Assembly: GCA_963682175.1 (NCBI GenBank) | Contig: OY821784.1 | Coordinates: 21,123,621 to 21,187,620, forward strand | DNA length: 64,000 nt | Direction of reading: 5' to 3' | Origin: Triglochin maritima | Taxonomy: Eukaryota > Streptophyta > Magnoliopsida > Alismatales > Juncaginaceae | Shown: piece after piece, positions 32,758-44,513 of the stretch | How positions within the stretch are numbered: the stretch's first letter is position 1 | How the letters are laid out: every line of letters begins with the position of its first letter | Position numbers and translations under genes: made by a program | The notes under the pieces: generated by a model | Told to the model about the DNA's origin: nothing | The model's database searches: none | What the model saw: the letters and a program-made list of their open reading frames with translations, nothing else

Positions 32758-34279
32758 TTGATGGATGGTTACATGAGCAACCATCCATATCATTGTTGGG
32801 ACCAGAACAATGCTTCCTGGTATTCTAAAACCATGCAACCTGGGGTGGCTCAGACTAACACCCCATATGGTTGGGACAATCCCAATTGTATGACTGAGCA
32901 ATCTTCATATTGGGGTAACATGAGAGAGACACCGACTGCTAGACCACAATCTAGTTATGTTGGATTATATGCTGGTCAACGAACTGACACATTACAACAA
33001 ACGTTTGCCTCCTTCATGCGTTGGGCTGACAACATGAGTGCACCGGTGGCTCCAGTAGCCGTACCGTGCGACTGTTGCGGGTTGAGTGGTCATGTTATCA
33101 GGGAATGTCCTTATGTTCCCCCAGAGCCTGAGTATGAGCATACCTTTTCCCAGAATGCTCGATATGACCGTTACACTTCCGCATATAACCCAAGAGTGAT
33201 GGATTCGTGGGGAAACAATTCATATCCAAATTCTTATACGTCTATTTTCGCCCCAATATCCTTCTCCCGAATACCCAGAACTCTACCAACAACGCACTTC
33301 AAATCATTGGACTTATCCTCAGTCTACCAACACCCAACCTAAAAATGTCCCGAGTTCTGACTTGAACCTCATAGTTGACCACATACTTGATACCTTGGAA
33401 CAAGCTTTCCATACGTTCATGACAACTACTCAACAGTCCGTAGACAATATGGTACTGCAATTGAGTCAAATGTCGCAGCAATTAAGTGAGGAAAGTAACT
33501 TTTCGTGTCAACATGAGGACTCATCTTTTAGTATTGAACCACCACCACATACACAAATTCAAAGCACAATCTTTCAAAGTCAAATTCCTAGTCGGTCTGA
33601 GGGACTTGGGATTTCAATTCATGATCACTTAGTGGAGGATTCGATTTATATTGAGAAAAACATGGACAAATTTCATTATGAGTCGGCACAGGATTGTGTC
33701 CTATCTTCTAGTCCCGTGGCCCTTGAGCCACATGATCTTCATGTTGCATCTCTTAAGGACTCAGATCTGGTGGAGCAAGAGCTCCCTAGCACCCTCAATT
33801 TCAAACAACCTGGTGAGAGTCTGCCTCTCACCATTGTTCCTGATCATCTTGGAAATGATGGAACATCAAACAACCACATAGCTCATGAGGGTATTAGAAG
33901 TGCCTTAGAAGATACCTTGGGTATGAGACCCACTTTTTATTCGCCTGGTGAGTCGGACTTGCCTGACAAGGCTCTTGACCTCGCTCCGACGCACCAGCCA
34001 GTTGGTTGGAGAGTTTGGATTGATGATCATAACTTCAACACCGCAACGGGAGAAACTCCTCTTCCGTTGCCCCTTAATTCCCAAACTCTCGAGAGGTTCA
34101 AGCTCTTTCAGTTTGATCCGTGGAATGAGACGCCTTTGCGTCCAATTCATGAACCTCTCATTTCATCTAGCGCTTTTTGTGAAGGCGGCCCACACATGCA
34201 TTTTCTAGCCCCACGTGGTGTCATGTTTCTTTTCAGGTGCACTGACCCACTCTTGAAGTTTCCATTTGATGTCTCTTGA
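32758..34279 (+). CDS. RT7 gag-like protein with zinc knuckle and conserved module, one frameshift
   Basis: Two frames, 32758-33342 (194 codons) and 33362-34279 (305 codons), form one region of roughly 500 codons with a single frame break between about 33230 and 33345. The first has 'MDGYMSNHPYHCWDQN', aromatic-rich sequence and a zinc knuckle CX2CX3GHX4C (33067-33108), implying RNA binding as in Gag nucleocapsids. The second has a helical 'DTLEQAFHTFMTTTQ' stretch and then the module: 'DKFHYESAQDC', 'VALEPHDLHV', 'LNFKQPGESLPLTIVPDHL', 'GWRVWIDDHNFNTATGE', 'LFQFDPWNETPL' and end 'FPFDVS'. No protease or pol motif is seen. Best call: a particle or RNA-binding protein of a non-autonomous element. 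The module itself is of unknown function. Confidence 0.8.
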
Positions 34280-35524
34280 CAAATGAAGATGGGAACTTAT
34301 GTTTGTACATAGTTATATATGTATAACAATAAATAAATAAATAAATAAAATATTCATCTGTTGTATTTATCCCTTCTTTAGCATCTCACAGGTTTTTGAG
34401 GGAATTCGGATTTTTGTCCATCAACAGAGCCATCAACTTTCCTTTGTACTTCACGTTGGTGAGATCTTTCCTTTTTCATGCATAAATCCATGTAGTATCT
34501 TACTCACATTCATTGAGGACAATGCATGATTTAGGTGTGGGGGGGTGTTTATATATATTTATCTATATATACATGTTCTTAAAAAAATTCAATGTTAATG
34601 ACATAGCTTAAGATTGAACTACCAAAACCCGAGTACAAATTGCATTGAATTTTTTTTTCCTTATTATATAGTTCTGCTTGTAGAAACTGTGACATAAATC
34701 TAAGTTCCAAAGAATTAACCCATTACCCTTTAAGACATGTATGCACTTAAATTGGATGAATCAAATCTTTGAAGTGGTTGATAAAAAGCAGAGGTTGAGG
34801 AAAATATACCGGGAAGTGTGGACTTCTAATAGTAATTAAGTCTTGAGGAAAATAAAATTAAAAAAATAAAGGAATAAAGTGAGGAAAGCACATTCTGCAA
34901 AATGATTACAAAAGCCCAAGCCTTTGAGTCACTGGTCCGTAGGGGTATCTTGAAACCCGGTAACTTGAGTCTACCAGCTCGGGATTATCGACCAAACTCG
35001 CTACACGAATGCAAAAAGGGTAAAAGTGTCAAAAAGCAAATGTGTTGAATCACGGAAGAAAAGAAAAAAATCATACTCAAGGCCCAAAGCTAAAAGAATG
35101 ATCCATGCCATGGTTGATCCGAATGATACTTCACCACCAGAGGAGGCGTGCAAAATAATTCAAGTGATTAACATGTGTAGAAGGGTTAGTGGTGTGAATG
35201 TTGGAGGAACAAAGACCAAGTCATATTTTTAATGAGTTAGATTTATATAATGAGCATGCAAGAGTTCTTAGTGAGATGTATAAGGTTGAGGTAGGGATAT
35301 TGAGAACTATTAATGAAATATTGAATTAAGACTTTGTGAGTGTGTCAACTGAAAACCCTCACGAGACAAAACTCGTCCTCTAAGGAAACTTGGAGGTTTA
35401 ACGGCTTGTTGCACATGCTAAGTGCAACCGTGATTCCTACGAAAGTGAGTTAGGATTTCTCTATTTTCATTTCTCTTATGTTCTATTTTGCTAGGGACTA
35501 GCAAAATCAAGGTGTGGGGGTATT
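34280..35524 (+). other. RT7 3' non-coding region and polypurine tract
   Basis: After the stop: 'acaaatgaagatgggaactt', an (AATA)n run (about 34328-34348), 'cattgaggacaatgcatg' with 'aggtgtggggggg' (about 34512-34545), the 'cggcttgttgcacatgctaa' block (about 35402) and a final 'caaggtgtgggggtatt' polypurine tract ending at 35524. A 68-codon frame at 35026-35232 has no recognisable relative. No gene is called. Confidence 0.78.
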
Positions 35525-36753
35525 TGATGCATTGCAAACATTGCATCATATGTCTTTCATTTAGATTACTTTTATATCAATAAATGCTACTAAGGTATGT
35601 GTTTAGTCTTATTTACATAATACAGGGACCTGAATGCAAATTACCCACATCCCGAACATAAACGCGTGCAAAAGACTCATTTCTATCATAAAGACCAAGC
35701 TCAAGATTATTGGGTTTCAAATGGAAATGTATCCAAGTATAAAAGCATTCAAGACCAAATTACAAAAAGAACAAGGACTTAAGAACAAAAGTAGTCGGGG
35801 ACTTAATTGCAAAAATACAAGGGCCTAATTGCAAATCACGAGTAGCTTTTATTATCTTGGAGAAAATCTAAAGAAAAATCAATATAGATCTCCAAACATA
35901 TAAAGGAATTAATCCGGAGCTCAAAAGAATTGAAAGAATCAATCCAGACGCGCAAAGGAGGATCAAATCATATCATAAACACACAGCAAAAATCCGGATT
36001 AAATCAGAGGAGATTATGCGGCAAAATCGCCACATATTACATGCATTGTGCGGCGGAAACGCCGCCCCCTTGCCGATCCGTGTGCTCCAATTTTGTCCAG
36101 TCGTGTCTGGACACGTGTACTCTCCAAGTCTATACTTAGGTCTCTTGTAACAACTATAAATAGCCTCGAGAACGATGTTAGAAGGGTCCTTGGCCTTAGA
36201 CCTAGTTTTTAGTTGTTATTTTTATTTGTAGTCTTTTCTTTGGAGTAATAAAATTATGTCTTTTATTTCTTGCTTTTAGTTTTCTTTTGTAATGCCTCTA
36301 GGATCCCTTCTTCCTCCCTCCATGAGTTTCTAACTCCTTCCAAAGGGTGGAGGTGACGGATTTAGGGTGAAGAGAAGATGAATGAATGTTATTATTTTAA
36401 GTTCGTGATTAGTATATTTTGATTACTTGAGTTATGTTAAATCATTTATCATGTAATGCTTCATAACTAACATGATTTATTATAAGTTTCTGAATTCTCT
36501 AATCTAAACCCTAAATCTAAACCTCCACCCAACGGAATTCACTTCTTTGTTCTTGTTTTAATTTTAATTGTTCTTGTTTCTTGCTTTAGATAATTAAAAC
36601 CCAAAAAATCTCAAAACCCAATCTATTCTTCTCTCCTTCTTTTCCCCAATCGAAATCACACTAATAACAAATCTCTCCCTCCTTGTGTTCGACCCGTATT
36701 TGCCACGTCTTCATTGACGCCGTGCACTTGCAGTATAAATTTAATTCACATCA
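35525..36753 (+). repeat. RT7 3' LTR
   Basis: Same ends as the 5' LTR. It differs mainly by a 12-bp insertion giving 'aaaccctaaatctaaacc' at about 36504 and scattered substitutions, mostly transitions. Confidence 0.95.
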
Positions 36754-37330
36754 CTACCACTTTTGTCACAACGGCTATAACACCTTAGGAGCTTATAAAT
36801 AAAGGATTGAACACATTGTTTAGACAACTCTCCCAGTTCCAATTGTCTCATACATTAGAGAGAAGTCTCCCAATCCCAATAGCTCCTACACTATACTCTA
36901 AGCCTAAATTCCACACCTTTGATCATATCCAGATTCACTCCTAGTGTGCTCAAAGTAGAGAGTGTTGTTCCACTCAATGCTGCTGTTAAAAAAAGTTGAG
37001 TTTTTAGTGAAAGCCCGAAGCATCCATCTCGGATTGTGAGAGGAGGAAACCAAGCTCGCGAGGTTGTTCGCGGAGCTTGCTTTATAAAGGCGTTGTCTCC
37101 CGGCCCGGAATGGGGAGTGGATAGTGAAGATGTGAGCAGAGGTCGAAGTGTCGTGCGGAGCTTGCACGAGAGGAAGTAGGCGAGAAGCCGAACCTCTATA
37201 AAAAATCCCCGTGTCCTTTGTGGTTTGCTTGTTTCTTCCCTACTTTGTTTAAATTGCTTCTGCTGCACATCTTGTTTGTTTTAAGTAGGGATTCAAGCTT
37301 AAAATTGATTAGATTTAGCAACCCATAACA

Positions 37331-38432
37331 ATCCTACAAAGAGGAGATCACCAATGAAGCATGGAGGAGGCTACATTGCGGATGTGAAATCGAGCAACCG
37401 ACAGTACAAGGAGACACGCACGAGTTTTAAGAGGGAAACCACCAGAGAAATGTTCTTCTTGAGGCATGCCACTGGTTTAGATTGAGTATAGATGGTTTTC
37501 ATAGTCATAAGTTTGCTTTGATGATTGGATTTAATAATCTATCCGTCATAGAGAATTTGGTGGTTATTTTATGTTTCTCATTGTGGCTTTGGCCACCGGG
37601 GGCCGGCAATGGGTTGGTCGAACTTGGCCGAAAGTGGGGACAACTCAGAGGTGGTCACCGACTGTGGGCAGCAGAGTCACCTGGTGGCTCTGGCAAAATC
37701 AGGGGTGGCGCTGCCATGGGCAAGCGTGGCTCATCTGGTCCACGCGACAGTTTTGCTTAGCTGAGATCATCGAGTTAGTTAGAGATTTTCATGGGGAAGT
37801 GGGGTGACCAAGTAGGCGTTGGAAAGGGTAGGACATGGGGAAGGCTTGTATTGACCAAAGTTGACCTTAGGTAAGGTCCATTCGGCGCCAAAGGTTGTGG
37901 ACAACTTGGTAGTTAACTTCGGTCAAGTCTGGACTTAGTCTTGGACAAGTCAACTAGACTATTGACTAAGGCGTAGATGGGTCCACAATCAGGATTAGAG
38001 CGCCTGATTTGGAGTACTGACGTTTCAGGCGCAATAGATTTGGTGACGCTAGGTTAGGGTGGTGTGGACTCAATGATAGAGTGAAGTTCTAGAGGATAAG
38101 CCTTAGTCTACATGTGGCTTTTGCATTGAGATTTTGAAGGTAGGTAGGCAAGAGGAGTAGATAGGTAAAGTTTTTTAGAGCGCATGATTTAGTTGTTTGT
38201 ACAGTGAGGCATAATGAATTGAAGTATGTTGATGATATAGAGGCATAGATAGGCGGGATAACTGTTTTTAGAGTGAGCGTGCTCTAGTGTATCGATGGGT
38301 GTTCCTTGTGAAACTCAAGTCATCATAGAGGAATGAATTATCTACATAATGAAGGTTAGAATTCTGGATTCGGAGTTGGGATGTCTGAGGTGCAGGCGAT
38401 TTAGTCTAGGCCTGTAGACTGGTGTTTCGATT
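37331..38432 (+). other. RT6 internal stretch, unidentified
   Basis: No copia gag start or known domain is seen. Frames at 37482-37807 are Gly/Trp-rich and do not resemble anything I know. It may be leader or another degraded insertion. Confidence 0.35.
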
Positions 38433-38981
38433 AAGCTTAAAACCGCAAGTGCACGATCGCGATGAAGCGGTGGCAAGTACGGGTCGAGTCCACAGGGAGG
38501 TGTGTAAACTATGATTCTTCCAAAATCAAGTAGAAAAGAAGGGGGAAAGTTTGATTACAATAAACTAACAACTAACAAACGGGAAAGATGAAAGCACAAG
38601 ACTAACTAAAACTAAACTAAGCAACTAACAAACAAGAAAGATGAAATTCAGTAAGGAAAAACCCCCAAGGGGTGGAGTGTGTGTACACAAATAATAAGGT
38701 GGTGAATGATGCATTCAATAAGGCACAAGTGTAGGTTGTGTTTTCATGCATAGGAGTTACCAAATGGTTGTGGCAAAACCTATCATTCCAATCAATAACC
38801 TAGTTGATTAACATGAGGATAAACAAGTTGGTTATTAAGAACCTAAACAAACATGGGAAGTTCCTAATGATTATGGCAAAACCCAACAAATTAAATATTC
38901 TCTTTTAAACAAACAAGCATACATTCACATTCATCACATATTGTGTAAGATATCATTCATTCCCATTCTTCATTACATGCA
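38433..38981 (-). repeat. Athila-like LTR fragment inside RT6
   Basis: Minus-orientation LTR end: 'accgcaagtgcacgatcgcg' then 'gtggcaagtacgggtcgag', collinear with RT1 5892-6480 (shared 'cctagttgattaacat' and 'gtggcaaaaccta'). Only about 550 bp of the LTR 3' end is present. It joins directly onto codon sequence of the copia gag at about 38982. Confidence 0.85.
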
Positions 38982-40335
38982 TATGAAATATGACAGATTG
39001 CAAATGCATCATAAGGGGGATAGCAAAACTAAGGAAACCCGCATTACTCTCCTCATGCATAAATATGAAATATTTTCTATGCAAATCGATGAGAACATAA
39101 GCGAAATGAACACTCGCTTCACCGATATTACTAACTCTCTTTTGGTTCTTGGAAGAAAATTAAATGAAGGAGAGATGACAAGGAAGTTCCTCCAGTCGCT
39201 TAGCATCGATTGGGAAGATAAAGTCGTCGTAATTGAAGAGGCGCATGATCTTTCCAAATTAAAAATGGAGGAACTTGTTGGAAACTTAGTGGCGTATGAA
39301 CTTCAAATCAACCATCAAAAAGAGAAGGAAGCTTCAAAGAACAAACCCTTCTTGTCATTACATGCAAATATTGAGCAACCAAGGAGGAGTATAGAAGATG
39401 AGGACATTGGAGTCCTAGCCAAAGAGTTCTTCAAATACCTCAAGAAGGATAAAGGAGAAAAGAATGAAAGAAGAGGTTGAAGAAGCGACAAAAGGGTAAA
39501 AGAAAAGGAGAAGGAGGAGAGCGAAAATGAGAGAAGAGAAGGGGAGAAGAAAAGGGAGAGAAGGGAGAGGTGAAGAGAAAAGGAGAAGAGCAAGAGAAGA
39601 GAAAGGAATGAGGAAGCTCACAAGGCTACATGGGATGATTCTTCATCACCATCATCTTCATCATCTTCCTTGCAAAGTAGAAGAGAGGTGGCTCACTCAT
39701 GCTTCATGGCTATTGAAGATGATCAAAGTGAGGTAGGCACTAACTCTTGTTCTATTAGATCATGCTCAACTAGGTCTTGTTATAGTGATAGCTCAAATTC
39801 TAGTGCAAATGATGAAACATATACACATGATGAGCTTCAAAATGCATTCCATGACTTAGTTAAACAATATGAGATCATTTGTGAAAAGAACAAAAGTGCT
39901 AGAAAATTGATAAATGATCTCCAAAGCCAAATTGAATCAATCATGCATGAGAAAAATGAGGTTCTTGCTAGACTTGAAAATAATGCATCAACTCTCGATA
40001 AGTTAAAAGCAACACCTATAGATGTTGAACAATTAGATCATCATGCTTGCAATGTGCAATTAAGAAAAGATCTAGAAAAGTTCACAAATGGAACTAAGAT
40101 GCTTAATATGTTATTAGGAAGTCAAAGACAATCTTTGCAAAAACATGGTTTAGGATATAATGCAAAATTGAAAAACCATGCATCTTATACAACTTTAAAT
40201 GGAAAGCACTTAGTTGTAAAGCATAGTTCTTCAAGTGTGTGGGCTCGTAAAATTAAAATGGTTTGGGTTCCCAAGGCTAACATTCAAGGAACCAAAATTA
40301 TTTGGGTACCTAAATCTACACTTGTAGGTGCTTAA
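38982..40335 (+). pseudogene. RT6 copia gag, N-terminally truncated
   Basis: 38985-39480 encodes the C-terminal half of a SIRE/Maximus-type Gag: 'GDSKTKETRITLLMHKYEIF', 'RFTDITNSLLVLGRKL', 'FLQSLSIDWEDKVVVIEEA' and 'MEELVGNLVAYELQ'. A frameshifted Glu/Lys/Arg-rich purine tract follows (39480-39620). The frame 39670-40335 then gives 'CFMAIEDDQSEV', a long coiled-coil ('NDLQSQIESIMHEKNEVLAR') and 'KMVWVPKANIQ' and 'TKIIWVPKSTLVGA', the usual C-terminus of such Gag. The usual CCHC knuckle between these parts was not found. The N-terminal half is replaced by the LTR scrap at 38433-38981. Confidence 0.85.
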
Positions 40336-40959
40336 GGAAGAAATCGGTGGTGACCGGGCAAGCTTAAGAGTCAATTTCAAAGCCAGTTGCATCACCAAAT
40401 GAGATTGGAACCAATTCAAAGCTTCAAGTGGGTATAAATTTCTTATCCTCTAAATTTTTCAGTCAATTTGTTCTAGTCTAGGTCTTATATGCTTAATTGA
40501 CATATCTTACATTCATTCATTGCAAATCTTAGAATTTGAATCACATCCAATGTGTTAGAGTCAAATCTTCTAAATGGACGTCAAAAAGGGAAAATGAATA
40601 CATCACATACTTAAATGTAATATTTGTTTGATGTTGATAGGGGAGAAGTAGAATTGAACTTAATCGAAAAATCATATTCCTTTTAGAGGGGGACTTATTG
40701 AATATAATGTTCTTAGTGTAATGAAGTGCAAAATTTTGGGGGAGCAACTTCATTACAAGACATCCACAATTCTATGCTTAACTCTTATAATTTTTTATGG
40801 ATGTCAACGGGGGAGAGATAATTAAGGGGGTAACTCGAAAATTGATTAAAATTGAACAAAAACTATGCACATCCATAGGGGGAGCATTTATATGCATAGT
40901 TTACAACCAAAAATTTCAAGTATTAATATATAGGTTGCCATCATCAAAAAGGGGGAGAT
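40336..40959 (+). other. RT6 3' non-coding end and polypurine tract
   Basis: Several 'tgggggag', 'acgggggag' and 'agggggag' motifs (about 40737, 40808 and 40878) and the final polypurine tract caaaaagggggaga before TGTTGG. Typical of SIRE-like elements. There is no pol and no envelope-like frame. Confidence 0.75.
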
Positions 40960-41505
40960 TGTTGGCTTTTTTCCTTAATCTATGTTTTGATGATTTAATC
41001 AACCTAATCTTAATTGTGATCATGTAGAGTAGCACACGTGTTGCATTGCATATATATTGCTTTGTGCTAACCTCTGCAGGTGATCAAGACTCAAGGAAGA
41101 AAGGAAATCAAGTCAAGACATGTAATCAAGCTCATTTGAAGACTTGTAATTTGTATTTCTTTAAGTCTTAGGAACTTTGTGCAATTGAGCATACTTGAGT
41201 TAAAAACTAGTCAAACACACACTAGGTTCCCTATAGAAGTCACACACGAAATTTCACATAATTTGGACTTCAATAGATCACCGAAACTTAGACCGAAAAA
41301 CACTAAATTAAAAGCTAAACAGTCTGCCCACATTCGGTCGACCGAAACAGACCGTTCAGTCGACTGAGTGATCATATATCATGTTAGTGTTTAACTACCC
41401 AAGTTTGGTCGACCGAATGTCAACAAATTTCCGACCGTTTGTTTTGTCGTATATACCCAACAAATTTCCGACCGTTTGTTTAACTACCATGTCAAGCATA
41501 TTAGA
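40960..41505 (+). repeat. RT6 3' LTR, truncated
   Basis: Collinear with 29335 onward through 'gatttaatcaacctaatctt' and 'caagactcaaggaaga', with one perfect CGGTCGACCG at 41335-41344 and near matches. A 21-bp segment (caacaaatttccgaccgtttg) occurs twice at about 41420-41480. It stops near 41505, where gag-protease sequence of RT8 begins. Confidence 0.85.
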
Positions 41506-41506
41506 T

Positions 41507-42685
41507 CATTAAGACAATTGATCAAGGCATTGGAAGTCGCTAGAAATGGTCACCCTAAAATATCAAGAATTTGTCCAAGTGGGTTTGACACAGGTTCAAT
41601 ATCCAAAACAAAGAAATCGATTGGATAATTGAAGTTACCCACTTTGATAAGAACATTTTCCACCACGCCCCTTGGTTGACCTATCAGCCTGTTGAAGAGT
41701 AGTTTTTGTTTGTTTAAGGTCTCCAAGACCAAGGTGGACGTAGACAGAATAGTGCAAAAGATTGACAAACCCACCTAGATCCAATAAAGCTTGATGTATT
41801 GGCACATCACCAATCACACAAGAAATAGTAGGACAACTAGGATCCTTTTATTTGACTGGTTTGGGTTGGGCCAACAATGAACTAACATTTGCCGTAAGAA
41901 AAACTTTCTTGGGAACATTGCTTTTTTCTTGTTGGTGCAAAAATCCTTGAGAACCTTAGCATAAGGTGGCATCTGCTGAATAACCTCCAACAATGGAATG
42001 TTAACCTTAACTTGTTGAAATATCTCAAGCATCTTGTCGTATTGATCTGAAGTTTTCTTTTTAAGGCGCTCAGGGATTGGCGCCTTAGGGGCATAAGGGT
42101 CTTTTGAAGGAACTTCAGCATTCGGTTCCTTCGACACATGATTAGACAAGGGAACCTCAGGGTTCGGTCCCATTGTCAAAATAACAGTAGAAGGAAGCTC
42201 AGGATCAAGCTTTTTCCTGGAAATATTCATTGAGGGAACCTTAGGATCCGGATCGCTCATAGATGTGGGTATGACCGCAGGTCTTGTGACACAATGAGAT
42301 GGTGATCGCAAGGAAGGTAACCCAATTTGGTTGTCCACCTCCTTACCAGACCTCAGAATATGAATCACATTAACGTGATGGGTCGGTTCAGAGGCACAAG
42401 AGGTACTAGTGACCTTCCTTGAGATTGGGTACCCCGAGGATTCACCTCAGGTTGACTTGGAAATTGACCTTTCTCACATTCATTGAGCTGATAAGACAAC
42501 TGGCTGACTTGCATTTCCAAAGTTTTAAACGGACTTTGCATGCTCTCATGAACGCTTGAAGGGATTGATGACAGGGCTTAGGGTCAACCCGGTGGGGAAG
42601 TGGAGTTTGGTTAGAATAACCCGTTGGTGAGGTCTAAGGAGATGGTGAGTATGGGGTTGAGACCTTTGATGTCGGGGTTGGAAGG
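41507..42685 (-). pseudogene. RT8: gag-linker and protease fragment
   Basis: Collinear with RT3 16030-17280 on the minus strand. 42368-41814: 'LRSGKEVDNQIG', 'ERLKKKTSDQYDKMLEI', 'VIQQMPPYAKVLKDF'. 41817-41550: 'ALLDLGGFVNLLHYSVYVHL' and 'DVLIKVGEF'-like phrases of the D-L-G protease. Both ends are abrupt and no LTR is attached, so it is a scrap left by deletion or recombination. Several frameshifts. Confidence 0.85.
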
Positions 42686-44479
42686 TTGCTGTTTAACGTG
42701 TGTCTTTTGTTCTTTAATATTATATATTGGTGTTGCAAAGACCTCTCAAGAATTCATGATGGAATTCCGTACCTTACAACTTCGTATAGAAGAATGCCTG
42801 GCTATTGCCACGATCATGTCACCATTTGTAATGCCAAGTAAAGAAACTGCAAATGACAACAAAATACAATAATCCATTTCATTGGATATAGGAATACATG
42901 AACTTTGGCACATTATTTGGTGCACAAAAGAGAAATTCATGATACATATTTCACAAACTATTATCATATATCAAATAGCTTGAAGTACCTGACAGTTGAG
43001 CTCATGCCAGAGATGATACATCTGTATAGTCTCGTTCGGAGTTGGAGCTTGGCAGCTTATTCCTTCTTATATTTTAAGGAACCATATTACGACGACAATT
43101 TGGGTTTTGAATTTTTGGAGCTTGATGGTTTGTTCCTTTTCATATTAGGAACCATCTTGCTATGATAATTTATCTTCTTATCCAAAGAGATTCAAGCATA
43201 TATTTCATCATTCAACAAGTTTATCTCTGATAAGGAGATATTATCAAACCATGGTTAACTTTAATCTCATAACCAGGGCAATCACTTGGCTTATATATTC
43301 CATATGTGATTTGACTATTCATTCCCTTATTTATTTGAAGGGGACTGTCATATATAGCAATTTAGTTTGTTCGCTTAGAGTTGGTTTGGTGCTTGTCTTT
43401 ATTATAGCATGAACTTTAGTACCTCAATTTCTTTAATATTAGAAATTGCATCATGTTACTAGCATTGCTCAGGGTCATTTGAGTTGATTTTAACGATCAA
43501 AGTCCTGACGTGCTTTGCAAAATCGAATGTATTTGTTGTGTCCGGTGTCTGCGATAGTTGGAGTAAATTTCAGACATTTTAATTTTCAAAGGTTACACAT
43601 GTAAACTGCATTTGTTTAACATTTCCTTGAACGGGCTGCATGCATGCACGTATATGGCTTGCGTTTGTTTTACCCAAAACAACCCAACAGTTTCGGAACA
43701 AGGAGAACGAGATTTAATGATGAGTTTATCACTAAATGACGTGGTATGACAATCCATTCAAATCCAATATTGGTATATTGTAAGGAGCAAGGCTTTATGA
43801 CCATATGCATGTACAATATTGAGAATATATGATACCACAATTTAGAACTCCAGTGGAGTATATCTTGAACTTTGCTTCTTATTACATGAATTTTTGAAAG
43901 TGGTTATACTCCCATCCCGTCATAAGCATATATTTAATTACGTGAGTTTTCTCCATTAATTTGAAATTCAACTTTGTAAGTGATGTTAACATATTCATTT
44001 TTAGGATTAGAAATATGGTACTCCGTGATCACATATGACAATGGTGGTTATATACTTTTTTCCATTCCTTTTAAGCATTCTTCAATTCCGACCATGTGAG
44101 GTCATATATTTAAATTGTCGAATTTTGACAGTGTTAAACTTTGCAGCACTATGGGTTTTCTAATGAATCAAAATGAACTTTCTTAGACATATATTATTGT
44201 TTATACTGACAGGTTCCTTTTACTTTGATGTTCTCAACAATTTACCTTCTGCCTACCATCAGATTCAACGTATACAATTCTTAATTATTTTGTCCAGTTC
44301 AAGGATAAAAACCGACCGTGGGTTCTGATGCGATTTAGAGAGCGATCCAATATAACTTTATATGGTTTTGGTTAATTAATTTTGTACCGAACGTGAAACC
44401 ATTGCAGGTATTGGATTCGAATTCCTAGCTGAATTTTGGCAGCCTTTCATCGTCCTTTTTTTATTTGTTAAAATATAAA
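42686..44479. other. 1.8 kb without recognisable features
   Basis: AT-rich sequence. Short frames (for example 42624-42872 and 42905-43165) match no family I recognise and lack codon-like bias over length. It may be old single-copy intergenic DNA. Confidence 0.4.
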
Positions 44480-44513
44480 CGATCAAACCGGAGACCCAAT
44501 CCTTTTTAAATAG
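44480..44513 (-). repeat. Left remnant of the inverted-repeat sequence, cut by RT9
   Basis: 'acgatcaaaccggagaccc' and 'aatcctttttaaatag' match the complement of 63810-63900. Sequence continues beyond RT9 at 50158. The last five bases AATAG (44509-44513) are the RT9 target duplication. Confidence 0.7.

Larger units (their letters stand above)
30259..36753 (+). mobile_element. RT7: complete non-autonomous Athila-like element
   Basis: LTRs 30259-31475 (1217 bp) and 35525-36753 (1229 bp) both begin TGATGCATTGCA and end AATTCACATCA, and differ at only a few percent of positions. The target duplication is CTACC (30254-30258 and 36754-36758). There is a perfect tRNA-Asp primer site, a long leader, one gag-like coding region with a single frame break, the conserved 3' region and a polypurine tract. 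No protease, reverse transcriptase, RNase H or integrase is encoded in 6.5 kb. It inserted into the RT6 5' LTR and is the youngest large insertion visible. Confidence 0.95.
29335..37330 (+). repeat. RT6 5' LTR, interrupted by RT7
   Basis: Parts: 29335-30258 and 36754-37330 (about 1.5 kb when RT7 is removed). It contains four perfect CGGTCGACCG copies (29714, 29929, 29979, 30138) plus near matches. The TATA box ttataaataaag lies at about 36793 beyond RT7. It probably ends ..ACCCATAACA at 37330, pairing with the TGTT start. No tRNA-Met primer site was recognised after it, so the right end is uncertain. Confidence 0.75.
29335..41505 (+). mobile_element. RT6: SIRE-like Ty1/copia element without pol, split by RT7
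   Basis: The 5' LTR starts TGTTGGCTTG at 29335 and the 3' LTR TGTTGGCTTT at 40960, with matching first 150 bp ('ttaatc.atgttttgatgatttaatcaacc'). The 5' LTR is interrupted by RT7 and resumes at 36754. Inside are an unidentified stretch, a foreign LTR scrap, a truncated copia gag and a SIRE-like 3' end with repeated 'gggggag' motifs. No protease, integrase or reverse transcriptase was found. The 3' LTR is truncated near 41505. Confidence 0.85.

Noticed and set aside
36500..36525. Telomere-like 'aaaccctaaatctaaacc'
   Set aside because: Only about two units, and it is a small insertion in one LTR of RT7; not an interstitial telomere.
37482..37807. Gly/Trp-rich frames that might be a gene
   Set aside because: Two overlapping frames, no domain, and located in the internal region of a decayed copia element.
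39480..39620. Glu/Arg-rich or Phe/Leu/Ser-rich frames on both strands
   Set aside because: Product of an AG-rich stretch within frameshifted copia gag; the real frame resumes at 39670.
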